In this document: piece after piece, positions 8,688 through 17,048 of the stretch
How the letters are laid out: every line of letters begins with the position of its first letter
Position numbering within the stretch: position 1 is the first letter of the stretch
Origin: Phaeodactylibacter sp.
Lineage (GTDB): Bacteria; Bacteroidota; Bacteroidia; Chitinophagales; Saprospiraceae
Direction of reading: 5' to 3'
Assembly (NCBI RefSeq): GCF_022763345.1
Contig: NZ_JALEGS010000093.1
Location: forward strand, 1-64,000
DNA: 64,000 nucleotides
Position numbers and translations under genes: made by a program
The notes under the pieces: generated by a model
Told to the model about the DNA's origin: nothing
The model's database searches: none
What the model saw: only the letters and a program-made list of their open reading frames with translations

Positions 8688-9017
8688 ATGAACGTATTAA
8701 TTGAAGACAATAAAGGCGAAATATTAAGAATATGCGAGGAAAACAACGTGAAATCGCTATATTTTTTCGGTTCGATCGTTGATTCACAAAAATTCCGTTC
8801 AGATAGCGATGTAGATATTTTGGTTGACTTCAAAGATGATATTTCAAACGAGGAATATACAGATAGCTATTTTGGGCTACTATTTGAAATGGAGGAGCTA
8901 TTGAATCGTGAAATAGATGTTACAACTGCAAGGAGCGTAAGAAAGCCTTATTTTAAAAAAGAGCTGGAGGAAACAAGGGTGCTTTTTTATAACGCTTTGA
9001 CAGAGGTGGATGGATAA
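8688..9017 (+). CDS. mntA: MntA-like nucleotidyltransferase antitoxin
   Basis: This 109-residue minimal nucleotidyltransferase carries FFGSIVDSQKF followed by SDVDILVDF. Gly28-Ser29 and Asp41/Asp43 are the nucleotide- and metal-binding residues. The family pattern is GS-x10-DxD; here 11 residues separate GS from DVD. MntA proteins neutralise their HEPN partner HepT by adding AMP units to a tyrosine in its RX4HXY motif, as shown in Shewanella oneidensis. The next gene is that partner and overlaps by eight bases. The pair is AT-rich compared with its surroundings, which suggests transfer. Confidence is high for the family and moderate for an active enzyme, given the one-residue shift. Confidence 0.88.
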   Translation: MNVLIEDNKGEILRICEENNVKSLYFFGSIVDSQKFRSDSDVDILVDFKDDISNEEYTDSYFGLLFEMEELLNREIDVTTARSVRKPYFKKELEETRVLFYNALTEVDG

Positions 9018-9336
9018 CAGGATTAAACAATATTTATTTGATATCGAGCAGTCGATAAGTGATGTAAAATCATATATGTCTACAGTAAAATCATTGCAAG
9101 CATATGAAGAGGATAAACTGATAAGAAGAGCAGTAGAAAGAGAGTTAGAGATAATTGGCGAGGCATTAAATAGGATATTGAAAATTGATCCAAGCATAAC
9201 GATCCCAAACGCCAGGAAGATTATTAGTTTGAGAAACAAGATAATACATGGATACGATGAAGTCGATAACGTGATAATTTACACAGTAGCCACAAAGCAT
9301 GTGGATATTTTAAAAGAGGATATAGAGAAATTATAA
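9010..9336 (+). CDS. hepT: HepT-like HEPN ribonuclease toxin (DUF86)
   Basis: This 108-residue all-helical protein carries RNKIIHGY at 75-82, an exact RX4HXY motif with Arg75 and His80 as the RNase residues and Tyr82 as the expected site of AMPylation by MntA. The segment RAVERELEIIGEAL near residues 40-53 is also typical of DUF86. It overlaps mntA by eight bases, consistent with co-translation. The toxin is expected to cut RNA (tRNA or mRNA) when the antitoxin fails. The gene appears complete. Such pairs are implicated in phage defence and plasmid maintenance in other bacteria; its role here is inferred. Confidence 0.9.
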   Translation: MDNRIKQYLFDIEQSISDVKSYMSTVKSLQAYEEDKLIRRAVERELEIIGEALNRILKIDPSITIPNARKIISLRNKIIHGYDEVDNVIIYTVATKHVDILKEDIEKL

Positions 9337-9449
9337 AAACACCAATTAACAATGCTCTAAAGTTATATCGGTAAAAATCTTCGGGAGAAAAGGAGAGATG
9401 AAAAAACCGTGCAGGCAGCAAAAGCCAACCTGCGCGAATTTGGTCTCCT

Positions 9450-9656
9450 TCACTCCCAATCCTCCTCTTCCAGCTCGAAAAGGGCATTGACCGGTAATTC
9501 AAAGATTGCAGACAGGCGCAGTGCCAGAACCGTAGAAGGGACATACTTTCCGGATTCGATGGCATTGATCGTTTGCCGGCTAACTTTTGCCTTCTCAGCC
9601 AGGGCTGCCTGTGTGAGATTATGCCGGGCCCGTTCTATTTTTAGCTTATTCTTCAT
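9450..9656 (-). CDS. Small XRE/Cro-family transcriptional regulator
   Basis: This 68-residue protein is almost only a helix-turn-helix domain: NLTQAALAEKAKVSRQTINA at about 13-32 is the DNA-binding part, followed by the IESGKYVPS turn. It belongs to the short XRE regulators that usually sit next to a small membrane protein. It overlaps that gene (9646-10137, upstream on the same strand) by 11 bases. Three inverted TTTAC/GTAAA repeats upstream of the operon are good candidates for its operators, which would make the operon autoregulated. The C-terminus is very acidic (ELEEEDWE). Confidence 0.85.
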   Translation of the reverse strand: MKNKLKIERARHNLTQAALAEKAKVSRQTINAIESGKYVPSTVLALRLSAIFELPVNALFELEEEDWE

Positions 9657-10137
9657 AGTTCATCTCTTTTTCGGCACGGTGCATCATCCAATGAAAACGG
9701 ACTATAAAGAATAATAGCAACGTAAACATATTGACCACGATGACCCAGAAAAACGGGAAGCCGTAAATGAAAATAATTGCGAAAATAAGAACACCATAGT
9801 TGGCATAAGTCGCCCATGCGAGGGACTCTAAACGGATCCGCTGCACAAACTCATCTTCCTGCGCAGACCCGGAAAAAGCAACAATACCAGCACTGAAAAT
9901 GATTAGGAGGCTTACCAGCTCATCATAAACGTTGTTCTCCATCCAGACAAAAAATTTTCTTCCACCGTCAGGGATTCCTATTCCTTCTTCAGTTGCAAGG
10001 CAAAACACTTTCCAGTCCAAAAATGCAGGCGCAGGCTCCCAGATCAGATAGGCTATGCCCAATGCGAGCGAAGGGATTAGGAGCGCCCAGCCAATTCGCT
10101 TGAATCGGTGGGGCAATAAAAAATTGTTGGTCCACAT
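9646..10137 (-). CDS. Small polytopic membrane protein paired with an XRE regulator
   Basis: This 163-residue protein has four likely membrane segments: near residues 16-34, 77-93, 109-128 and 131-149. The start is placed at the ATG at 10135-10137, which lies 11 bases after a well-matched promoter; a reading from 10179 would begin upstream of that promoter. The two outer loops are short except for an acidic loop around 37-76. No enzyme motif is visible. Pairs of a four-helix membrane protein and a short XRE regulator are common in Bacteroidota and Firmicutes; the role is unknown. The 11-base overlap with the regulator gene shows they are one transcription unit. Confidence 0.7.
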   Translation of the reverse strand: MWTNNFLLPHRFKRIGWALLIPSLALGIAYLIWEPAPAFLDWKVFCLATEEGIGIPDGGRKFFVWMENNVYDELVSLLIIFSAGIVAFSGSAQEDEFVQRIRLESLAWATYANYGVLIFAIIFIYGFPFFWVIVVNMFTLLLFFIVRFHWMMHRAEKEMNYEE

Positions 10138-10145
10138 AGTTTTTT

Positions 10146-10219
10146 TTACAAATGTAATCCAAGATTGACTTAATGTCAAGTTTGTTTTACAAAAAGTAAA
10201 TTTTTATTTACAGTAAATA
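10146..10219. promoter_or_regulatory. Cluster of three TTTAC/GTAAA inverted repeats (putative operators)
   Basis: Three dyads share the half-site TTTAC: 10146-10157 (TTACA-AA-TGTAA), 10186-10200 (TTTAC-5 nt-GTAAA) and 10205-10219 (TATTTAC-A-GTAAATA, 7-bp arms). The first overlaps the -7 element of the leftward promoter at 10149-10180 and the others lie upstream of its -33 element. This is the expected layout for autorepression by the XRE protein at 9450-9656. The assignment is inference. Confidence 0.5.
10149..10180 (-). promoter_or_regulatory. Bacteroidota-type promoter for the membrane protein/XRE operon
   Basis: On the minus strand CTTG (10177-10180) is followed after exactly 20 bases by TACATTTG (10149-10156). 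This fits the Bacteroidota consensus TTTG-N19/20-TAnnTTTG with one difference in the -33 element. It lies 11 bases upstream of the chosen ATG. Confidence 0.7.
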
Positions 10220-10251
10220 CGTTGCTGTATTAGTGTTTAATCCACACGAAG

Positions 10252-10283
10252 CTTGCCATAATGCTTCCGGTTTGCTACATTTG
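10252..10283 (+). promoter_or_regulatory. Bacteroidota-type promoter for gpmI, very close to the start codon
   Basis: CTTG (10252-10255), 20 bases, then TACATTTG (10276-10283): the same pair of elements and spacing as the divergent promoter. The ATG of gpmI begins at 10289, only five bases after the -7 element, so transcription from here would give a message with little or no leader. Confidence 0.6.
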
Positions 10284-10288
10284 TTAGC

Positions 10289-11818
10289 ATGAAGAAAACT
10301 CGTGCATTACTCGTAATCCTTGATGGTTGGGGCCATGGCCCGGACCCGAAAGTCAGCGCGATTGCCCAGGGCAATACGCCATTTGTAGACAGCCTCTATG
10401 ATCAGTACCCTAATGCAGAACTGACAACCTTCGGTGAGCAGGTGGGTTTGCCGGAGGGGCAAATGGGCAATTCTGAAGTCGGTCACCTTAATATTGGTGC
10501 CGGCCGGATTGTATATCAGGAGCTCGCGCGTATCAATAAAGCCATTCGCGACGGAGAATTGCAGCAAAACGAAACGCTGGTCGAAGCCATGCAGTATGCT
10601 AAGGACAACGGCAAGGCGCTGCATTTCATGGGCCTCGTTTCTGATGGGGGCGTACATTCGCACCACCGCCACCTGATGGCTCTTTGTGATGCTGCTGCCG
10701 ACTTTGGATTGGAAAAAGTTTACATCCACGCCTTTACCGATGGGCGGGATACAGACCCCAAGAGTGGAAAAGGCTTCCTAAAGGAGGTCCTGGACCACGT
10801 AAAGGGCAAGCCGGTACAGCTGGCTTCTGTAGTCGGGCGGTATTACGCTATGGACCGGGATAAGCGTTGGGAACGTACCCGGATAGCCTATGATGCGCTT
10901 GTCAATGCAAAGGGAGAAGATACGCAGGATGCCCTGGCCACCATTCAAAACCGCTATGAGTCCGGTGAAACGGATGAGTTTCTGAAGCCAATCATCTGTT
11001 CCAATGAAGATGGGAATCCGGTAGCCACCATTCAGGAGGATGATGCGGTGGTCTTTTTCAACTTCCGTACCGACCGACCCCGTCAGCTGACAATTGCCCT
11101 TACGCAGGAAGATTTGTCAGACCATGGTATGCATACTTTGCCGCTGCATTATGTCACAATGACCCGCTATGATGAGACCTACAAGGGCGTTAATGTGATG
11201 CTGCACAAAAAAGACATTGAAAATACCCTGGGTGAAGTCCTTTCAAAAGCTGGGCTTACACAGACCCGCATTGCAGAAACGGAGAAATACCCGCACGTTA
11301 CTTTCTTCTTCAATGGTGGACGGGAGCAGGAATTCGAAGGGGAGCGCCGTATTCTCATTCCATCTCCCAAGGTCGCAACCTACGATCTGAAGCCGGAAAT
11401 GAGCGCAGTGGAAGTAACCGATGCCATCATCGCGGACATTAATGATCACCAACCGGACTTTATTTGCCTGAACTATGCCAATGCCGATATGGTCGGGCAC
11501 ACCGGTGATTTTGAAGCCGCGAAAATTGCTGTAGAAACCGTAGACAAAAGTTTGAAGCGCCTTATTGAAAAAGCACAGGAATACGACTACGAAGCCATAG
11601 TGATTGCGGACCATGGCAATTCCGACTTCATGGTCAACGCTGATGGCTCGCCGCATACCGCGCATACCACTAACCCGGTTCCGGTTTTCTATATTGCCGC
11701 TGACACACACGGGCGCAAGGTCAGGGATGGGAAGTTAGGCGATATTGCGCCTACGATTTTGGACATTCTGGGCATGGAAGCCCCGGAGGATATGGACGGG
11801 GAGAGCTTGTTTAAATAA
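10289..11818 (+). CDS. gpmI: 2,3-bisphosphoglycerate-independent phosphoglycerate mutase
   Basis: This 509-residue protein interconverts 3-phosphoglycerate and 2-phosphoglycerate in glycolysis. It belongs to the alkaline-phosphatase-fold, two-Mn family. ALLVILDGWG near the N-terminus carries the metal-binding Asp12, GNSEVGHLNIGAGR holds the phosphorylated Ser62, VSDGGVHSH and FTDGRDT are substrate-binding segments, and IADHGNSD near the C-terminus supplies further metal ligands. Length is standard. It lies alone between a promoter at 10252-10283 and a strong bidirectional terminator, so it appears to be a single-gene transcript. It converges with rpoD. Confidence 0.97.
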   Translation: MKKTRALLVILDGWGHGPDPKVSAIAQGNTPFVDSLYDQYPNAELTTFGEQVGLPEGQMGNSEVGHLNIGAGRIVYQELARINKAIRDGELQQNETLVEAMQYAKDNGKALHFMGLVSDGGVHSHHRHLMALCDAAADFGLEKVYIHAFTDGRDTDPKSGKGFLKEVLDHVKGKPVQLASVVGRYYAMDRDKRWERTRIAYDALVNAKGEDTQDALATIQNRYESGETDEFLKPIICSNEDGNPVATIQEDDAVVFFNFRTDRPRQLTIALTQEDLSDHGMHTLPLHYVTMTRYDETYKGVNVMLHKKDIENTLGEVLSKAGLTQTRIAETEKYPHVTFFFNGGREQEFEGERRILIPSPKVATYDLKPEMSAVEVTDAIIADINDHQPDFICLNYANADMVGHTGDFEAAKIAVETVDKSLKRLIEKAQEYDYEAIVIADHGNSDFMVNADGSPHTAHTTNPVPVFYIAADTHGRKVRDGKLGDIAPTILDILGMEAPEDMDGESLFK

Positions 11819-11843
11819 AAAATGATCTGAACAGGAAAAAAAG

Positions 11844-11874
11844 AACGGGGCAGCGGATATCCGCTGCCCCGTTT
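11844..11874. terminator. Bidirectional intrinsic terminator between gpmI and rpoD
   Basis: A perfect inverted repeat with 15-bp arms (11844-11873), rich in GC, is flanked by A residues on the left and T residues on the right. It can terminate gpmI rightward and rpoD leftward. Confidence 0.9.
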
Positions 11875-11901
11875 TATATGTTGTACTAAGTCTGTTGCAA
11901 A

Positions 11902-12771
11902 TTAAGCGCCAAGGTAAGACTTCAACAGCTTGCTCCGGTTCGCGGAACGCAGCTTGTTGATGGCTTTGTCCTTGATTTGGCGGACACGCTCCCGCGTAAG
12001 GCCGAATTTTTCGCCGATATCCTCCAATGACATAGGGTGCTCGACACCGATGCCAAAGTAAAGCTTGATCACATCACACTGACGCTCCGTTAGCGTACTC
12101 AGGGAGCGCTCAATCTCGCGGCGCAGGGATTCTTTGTAATCCAGCTTGGAGTCTGTATTCGGGGTGCTGCTGTTCTCAAGCACATCGAGCAGGGAGTTGT
12201 CTTCCCCCTCTACGAATGGGGCATCCATAGAAACGTGGCGGGCAGCTACCCCAAGGGTGGTTTCCACTTCCTCGGTAGCAATTTCCAATGTTTCTGCCAG
12301 TTCGTCTGCAGATGGCTCGCGCTCGTATTCCTGCTCAAGTTCAGAGAAGGCTTTGTTGATCTTGTTTAGGGAACCCACTTTATTCAGGGGCAGGCGAACA
12401 ATACGGGACTGCTCTGCCAGCGCCTGCAGGATGGACTGCCGAATCCACCAAACGGCGTAGGAAATAAATTTGAAACCACGGGTCTCATCAAAACGCTGAG
12501 CGGCCTTGATTAGTCCCAGGTTGCCTTCATTAATAAGGTCACTTAGAGAGAGACCTTGATTCTGATATTGCTTGGCTACGGATACAACGAAGCGCAAGTT
12601 GGCTTTGGTCAGCTTCTCCAGAGCTGCCTGATCCCCCTGCTTGATTCGTTTGGCGAGATCCACTTCCTCCTCTGGAGTCAACAAGTCTACCTTGCCAATC
12701 TCCTGAAGGTACTTTTCCAGGGATTGACTCTCACGATTAGTAATAGACTTAGTAATCTTAAGCTGTCTCAT
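11902..12771 (-). CDS. rpoD: Primary RNA polymerase sigma factor RpoD (Bacteroidota type)
   Basis: This 289-residue protein lacks the long acidic N-terminal region 1.1 found in proteobacterial RpoD and has the compact form typical of Bacteroidota, whose housekeeping sigma recognises TTTG / TAnnTTTG promoters. Region 1.2 begins around SLEKYLQEIGKVDLLTPEEE (18-37), region 2 contains ANLRFVVSVAKQYQ and GFKFISYAVWWIRQSI, region 3 spans the middle, and region 4 ends with GEKFGLTRERVRQIKDKA, the -35-type recognition helix. A -7 match (TACCTTTG on the minus strand) lies at 12797-12804; the -33 element is not convincing. It converges with gpmI across a shared terminator. Confidence 0.97.
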   Translation of the reverse strand: MRQLKITKSITNRESQSLEKYLQEIGKVDLLTPEEEVDLAKRIKQGDQAALEKLTKANLRFVVSVAKQYQNQGLSLSDLINEGNLGLIKAAQRFDETRGFKFISYAVWWIRQSILQALAEQSRIVRLPLNKVGSLNKINKAFSELEQEYEREPSADELAETLEIATEEVETTLGVAARHVSMDAPFVEGEDNSLLDVLENSSTPNTDSKLDYKESLRREIERSLSTLTERQCDVIKLYFGIGVEHPMSLEDIGEKFGLTRERVRQIKDKAINKLRSANRSKLLKSYLGA

Positions 12772-13337
12772 GTACGCTAAATTTAATTAATGTTTACAAA
12801 GGTAGTGTTCTGTACGGTGCAAACCGGAGTAGATATGGTGGGATTCAATCACGTAAGCCAGGCAGATGCCGTGGTCGGAAAAAAGTGTTGCTTGAATTAC
12901 CTGCATAGTTTTTATGCCCTGCTTTACAAATGCCTTGGTTCTTAAACGGCTTACAGCCCACAAAAATAAGGCTTTTTTGCCTTGAAGTCAATAGCCTCTT
13001 AATATAGGCTTAACTTACATACAAGCAACGCCACAACGGCTAAGATAGTTTCCTGCAATCCAAAAACCTGAAAACAGGATGAAAAATTTTGCAGAAGGGG
13101 GCTTCGTGCGCATGGTGTTTGGTTTTGGGTTATTGCACCCTTATTTGTGATGGAGCGTATGCGGCAGGGGAGGAGCCTTTATTTTTGGAAAAATCATTTT
13201 TTTATTCTTTATTGTGGGGCAGCATAGGATGCGCAGCGGTGTTTGAAGCAAAGCCTGTTGGTATAATCGAATTTTCAACCGGTCTTCCCCCTTCTCCGTC
13301 ATTCTTCCTGCCCGATTTTCCAATAACCCTACTGCAC
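12772..13337. other. Intergenic region between rpoD and the START-fold gene
   Basis: This 566-base gap separates divergent genes. It holds the probable rpoD -7 element (12797-12804) and an isolated TAnnTTTG match at 13180-13187 that could serve the rightward gene. An open frame runs through 13089-13337 in front of the START-fold gene, but its translation looks non-coding. No RNA gene or repeat was recognised. Confidence 0.5.
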
Positions 13338-13715
13338 ATGGAAAGAGTTAAATTTACCTTAGAATTCATTTTCAAAGCTTCTCCGGCCATCGTCTATAAG
13401 TTTTTTACGACGCCTTCCTGCCTGGTCCGGTGGTTTTGCGATGAAGTGGACATACAGGGAGAGACCTATACCTTCTCGTGGAGCGGATCCGAAGAAGAAG
13501 CTGAATTAATTGAAGACGTTGAAAACGAAAAGCTACGTTTCCGTTGGGAGGAGGCAGAAGACGAAGAGTATCTTGAGTTTGACATCTCCAAGTCTCCCGT
13601 TACTGGCGAAACGATACTGGTCATTACCGATTTTTGTGATGATGACGAGGTGGACGACCAAAAACAGCTTTGGCACAGCCAAATGGAAGACCTGAGAAAG
13701 GAAATGGGGGGCTAA
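13338..13715 (+). CDS. START-fold (AHSA1/SRPBCC-like) domain protein
   Basis: This 125-residue protein starts MERVKFTLEFIFKASPAIVY, the N-terminus of the small Bacteroidota START-like proteins, and continues FFTTPSCLVRWFCDEVDI as in the AHSA1 family. The start is placed at 13338 because the family begins with this strand; upstream codons in the same frame look non-coding. The fold forms a hydrophobic pocket for lipids or other ligands, or acts as a co-chaperone-like domain. The whole protein is very acidic (for example DDDEVDD near the C-terminus). It ends seven bases before the convergent gene at 13723-14145. The ligand is unknown. Confidence 0.85.
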   Translation: MERVKFTLEFIFKASPAIVYKFFTTPSCLVRWFCDEVDIQGETYTFSWSGSEEEAELIEDVENEKLRFRWEEAEDEEYLEFDISKSPVTGETILVITDFCDDDEVDDQKQLWHSQMEDLRKEMGG

Positions 13716-13722
13716 CCCCAAT

Positions 13723-14145
13723 TTAGCCTTCTGTTTGCTTATCTTTTTTCAAAAGCGCGAATAGTAGCAGGATCACTGCACCGACAAGCAGCAGCCCTGA
13801 AAGGAAAAAGAAAAAGCCTCCTACCGAACCACCAAAAGCGATAACACCCAGCACAATACCGCCAACAAGCATAGCACTTCCTAAGATGAGGCTTAGGGTA
13901 CGCTTGCCGGTGTTGTCGCCAGCCTCTGCCTTTCTTTGTAACCGCTCCTTCCAACGCTCCACACGCTTTTCCAATCGCTTTTGTTTCCGTTCAAACCGTT
14001 GAAGGGTGCGCTGTTCTTTCTGGGACAAAGCTGCTTCCGGCACGGCTACCGCTGCCTGAACCGGAGCGGAGGCGGTAAGGAAAATTAAGCTGATCAGCAT
14101 AGCTAACAATGAAGTCTTCATGGTCGATTGTATTATCTTTTTCAA
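13723..14145 (-). CDS. Small exported membrane protein with a basic coiled-coil segment
   Basis: This 140-residue protein has a signal peptide (MKTSLLAMLISLIFLTASAP, ending near residue 32), then a charged helical stretch at about 40-82 with regular Arg, Lys and Glu residues that should form a coiled coil, then two membrane helices near 84-105 and 109-131. Starts at residue 1 (14145) or residue 9 are both possible. Proteins with this plan are common next to housekeeping genes in Bacteroidota, but no function is known. Convergent with the START-fold gene. Confidence 0.7.
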   Translation of the reverse strand: MKKIIQSTMKTSLLAMLISLIFLTASAPVQAAVAVPEAALSQKEQRTLQRFERKQKRLEKRVERWKERLQRKAEAGDNTGKRTLSLILGSAMLVGGIVLGVIAFGGSVGGFFFFLSGLLLVGAVILLLFALLKKDKQTEG

Positions 14146-14333
14146 ATGAAGTGGAGGGTATGAACGCTGGAGGGGAATCAGGACGAAAATAAGAAAAAAT
14201 ACATAGATCTGCAGCGCTTTCTTCTATGGAGAATATGTATATTTAGTTTTAGCGGCACGGTGGCTGTCCTGTACCGTAACCCGGAACATGCTCGTTCATA
14301 AACCTGATTTTACCATTTCAAGTCTTCAAAAAG

Positions 14334-17048
14334 ATGATCGTAACCTTTGGGATGACCCTCGATGATGCGCCCTTGCCCGCCATAAGCACCAATCAGTCCG
14401 GTCAGGCAATATTTGGGCCACAGGGGCTGGTACGCTATCTCGAAACCGTGTTGGGCCTGCCGGATATACCCAAAGACAACGAGTACCTGCGCATCGAACA
14501 ATACCGGCAGCAATTGGGGCATTACCTGCGCTCTGCTCCCGATGCCTTTTTCAGTGCATCTTTTCAGACCGATCCCTTCGCTGTCGCTACCGATTTGCTT
14601 GGGCGCCGGGATGAGTTGATGATGGCTGGCTGGGATTTCGAACGCCGCCCCGGAATGCCGGAACGGCTGAAATGTATTGCCGAACTGGAAGCCCGGCTAA
14701 AAGGCTTTTCCGGAGGGCTCGTTACTGGATTTGCCGACCAGCTAATAGAAATTATAGTCCAAGTGGGAAAGGTGGAGCAGGTCTTTGAAAAGTTGGTCTG
14801 CCATGAACCTAAGGAATTACTGCCAACGGGCATCCAAAGGCTACTTGAAGCCCTGCGCAGGCAAGGCGTCGAATTGGTCTGGAATGCACCGACTCAGGCC
14901 GTTGGGGACAGTGACCTTGCCCGGCTACAGAGCAGCCTGCTATCGAATCCGAAGACGAAACCTGAGCCTGTGCGCCTGAAAGGCGATGGTTCTCTTCTTC
15001 TGCTTCAGGGGAAAAGGGACACGGACCTGGCTGCCTATTTTGCCAGCTTGCTCCGTCAGAATGAGAATTACCGTCCTGCTATGGTGGTGCCCGGCCAATG
15101 TCAGGCCCTGGAGCATGCCATGTCGCAGGAAGGGCTTCCGGAACTAGGGCTGCTTTCTGCTTCTCTGGCCCGCCCTACGCTGCAAGTGCTAAAGCTGGCC
15201 ACGGTTTTTCTCTGGGAGCCGATCGACCCTTACAAGGTTATGGAGTTCGTTTCCCTGGCCGTGAAGCCCCTGGAGAGAGGACTGGCGAATAAAATCGCCC
15301 TGCTCATGGCTGAACGGCCGGGGCTATTTGGAGAAAAGTGGAGCTCGACCATTGCTGCCTACTTTAACACACTTGAAGAGGAAGCATCCGGAGGCCTCAA
15401 TGAAGATGATCCGGTTCGGGCAGGACAGCAGTACAAATTCTGGTTCAAGCGGGCGCGTTTTCCGATATCTGGCCGGGTCCCAAAGTCAGAAGCTATCGAG
15501 GTCTTCGATTATCTCGCGAATTGGGCACAGGCCTACACGGAGGGGGAGAGCAGCAGTAACACGTCCTTCCTGGTGTTGGCCGAACAGGCCCGCCGGATCA
15601 GTGCTTTGCTTTATGCCCTTCCGGAAGAACAGCTGACTGCACTTGAATTGGAGCGGGTGGTGCGCACGATTTACGAACCAGCGCCGGTACAGCTCAACCG
15701 TCGCGCTCAGGGCTTCCTGCGGTATACCAATAGAGTGGGCAGTGTCATCGGACCGGTAAGCGACCTGGTCTGGTGGAACTTCGCTCAGGCAGAAAAAGCT
15801 TACTTTTTTTCCCGCTGGTACGAACCGGAACGGCAATACCTTGCCAATGAGGGCATAACACTCACGGGGCCGGAGCAGGAAAATGCACTACAGCTATGGC
15901 ACCGGCTCAGGCCTTTGCTGCATGCCACTGATCGGGTGATGCTTGTGGCACCGGAGCACATCAATGGGCAGGAGGTGAACCCGCATCCGCTGATGGGTGA
16001 CCTGGAAGCCCGCTGTGAAGGGTTGGAGCAGATCGTTTGTACACTGGAAGAAGGCGGGCTCGAAAGGTGGTTTACCCCTGCTTCCTGGACTTCTTTACAA
16101 GTAAATGGCCTCGGCCGTCCTGTACCGTTCATTCATATAATTAAAGGTGCAGAGCAGTTGGCGAAGCCGGAGGAAAAGACCTCCTATAGCAGCCTGAGTG
16201 ATTTGTTTTACTATCCGCACAAATGGCTGTTCCGATACAAGGCAGACCTCCGCCCTTCCGCTCTGCTCAGTATTGTAGATGAGCGGGCACTGCAAGGGAA
16301 CCTGGCGCACCGGTTTTTTGAAGAGTTGCTAAAACAGGAGTCGGTCCACAGATGGACGCAGGAGCAGGTGGTCCGCTACCTTCAGTCTATCGAGCAGGAG
16401 CTCCTCAAAAAAGAAGGCACTGTAATGCTGATGTACGGCCGGGAGCCGGAGCGGGTCCGTTTCATGGAGCTGATCAAGCGTTCCGCCTGGAACCTCGTCC
16501 GGCATATCCAAGAAGGCGGCTGGGCTATTGCGGCCACAGAGCAAGCGCTGGACGGCAGGTTTGGCAGCGCTCACCTAAAAGGGTATGCTGACCTGGTGCT
16601 CAGGCGGGGCGAAGAGTACTGTATTCTCGACCTCAAATGGTCAGGGCGAAGGTACCGGGAGACGCTGCTGCGCAATGAAGAAGATTTGCAGCTGGTGTTG
16701 TACGCCAGAATGCTGGGGCAGGATAAGGGATGGCCACACACTGCTTTTTACATTATTAATAAAGGTGTCATCCTGGCCCGGAACAATCAGGCTTTCAAAG
16801 CCGCTGAAGCCATTATGCCTGATGCCGATACGGGCGAGGTCAATGAACGCATCTGGGGCCGCATGATTAAAACCTACAACTGGAGAATGGCGCAAATCCA
16901 AAACGGACAGGTAGAAATCCGGTGTGAAGAGACTGCCGCAGGCCTGGAAGCGCACTACGAGGATGCTCCCTGGCTGGAAATGCTGGAAATGAAAGCAGAG
17001 AATGCCGCTTTTGATGACTATCAGGTGTTAATAAACTTGTGTGATTGA
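14334..17048 (+). CDS. Large PD-(D/E)XK nuclease-superfamily protein, AddB-like
   Basis: This 904-residue protein ends in a RecB-family nuclease domain: Asp753 in LKGYADLVLRR, Asp766-Leu-Lys768 in CILDLKWSG, and a following DLQLVLYARML segment that matches the QxxxY motif of this family. The N-terminal 600 residues have the size of the degenerate helicase part of AddB but show no Walker A motif, so no ATPase activity is expected from them. The segment SSLSDLFYYPHKWLFRY before the nuclease resembles the start of AddB nuclease domains. AddB works with a UvrD-type helicase (AddA) in double-strand break processing; no such gene lies in this window. It could be a repair nuclease or part of a defence system. 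Confidence 0.75.
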   Translation: MIVTFGMTLDDAPLPAISTNQSGQAIFGPQGLVRYLETVLGLPDIPKDNEYLRIEQYRQQLGHYLRSAPDAFFSASFQTDPFAVATDLLGRRDELMMAGWDFERRPGMPERLKCIAELEARLKGFSGGLVTGFADQLIEIIVQVGKVEQVFEKLVCHEPKELLPTGIQRLLEALRRQGVELVWNAPTQAVGDSDLARLQSSLLSNPKTKPEPVRLKGDGSLLLLQGKRDTDLAAYFASLLRQNENYRPAMVVPGQCQALEHAMSQEGLPELGLLSASLARPTLQVLKLATVFLWEPIDPYKVMEFVSLAVKPLERGLANKIALLMAERPGLFGEKWSSTIAAYFNTLEEEASGGLNEDDPVRAGQQYKFWFKRARFPISGRVPKSEAIEVFDYLANWAQAYTEGESSSNTSFLVLAEQARRISALLYALPEEQLTALELERVVRTIYEPAPVQLNRRAQGFLRYTNRVGSVIGPVSDLVWWNFAQAEKAYFFSRWYEPERQYLANEGITLTGPEQENALQLWHRLRPLLHATDRVMLVAPEHINGQEVNPHPLMGDLEARCEGLEQIVCTLEEGGLERWFTPASWTSLQVNGLGRPVPFIHIIKGAEQLAKPEEKTSYSSLSDLFYYPHKWLFRYKADLRPSALLSIVDERALQGNLAHRFFEELLKQESVHRWTQEQVVRYLQSIEQELLKKEGTVMLMYGREPERVRFMELIKRSAWNLVRHIQEGGWAIAATEQALDGRFGSAHLKGYADLVLRRGEEYCILDLKWSGRRYRETLLRNEEDLQLVLYARMLGQDKGWPHTAFYIINKGVILARNNQAFKAAEAIMPDADTGEVNERIWGRMIKTYNWRMAQIQNGQVEIRCEETAAGLEAHYEDAPWLEMLEMKAENAAFDDYQVLINLCD

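Noticed and set aside
13089..13337. An N-terminal extension of the START-fold protein by 83 residues
   Set aside because: The extension is rich in Cys, Phe and Pro without domain features, while the family starts exactly at the Met at 13338.
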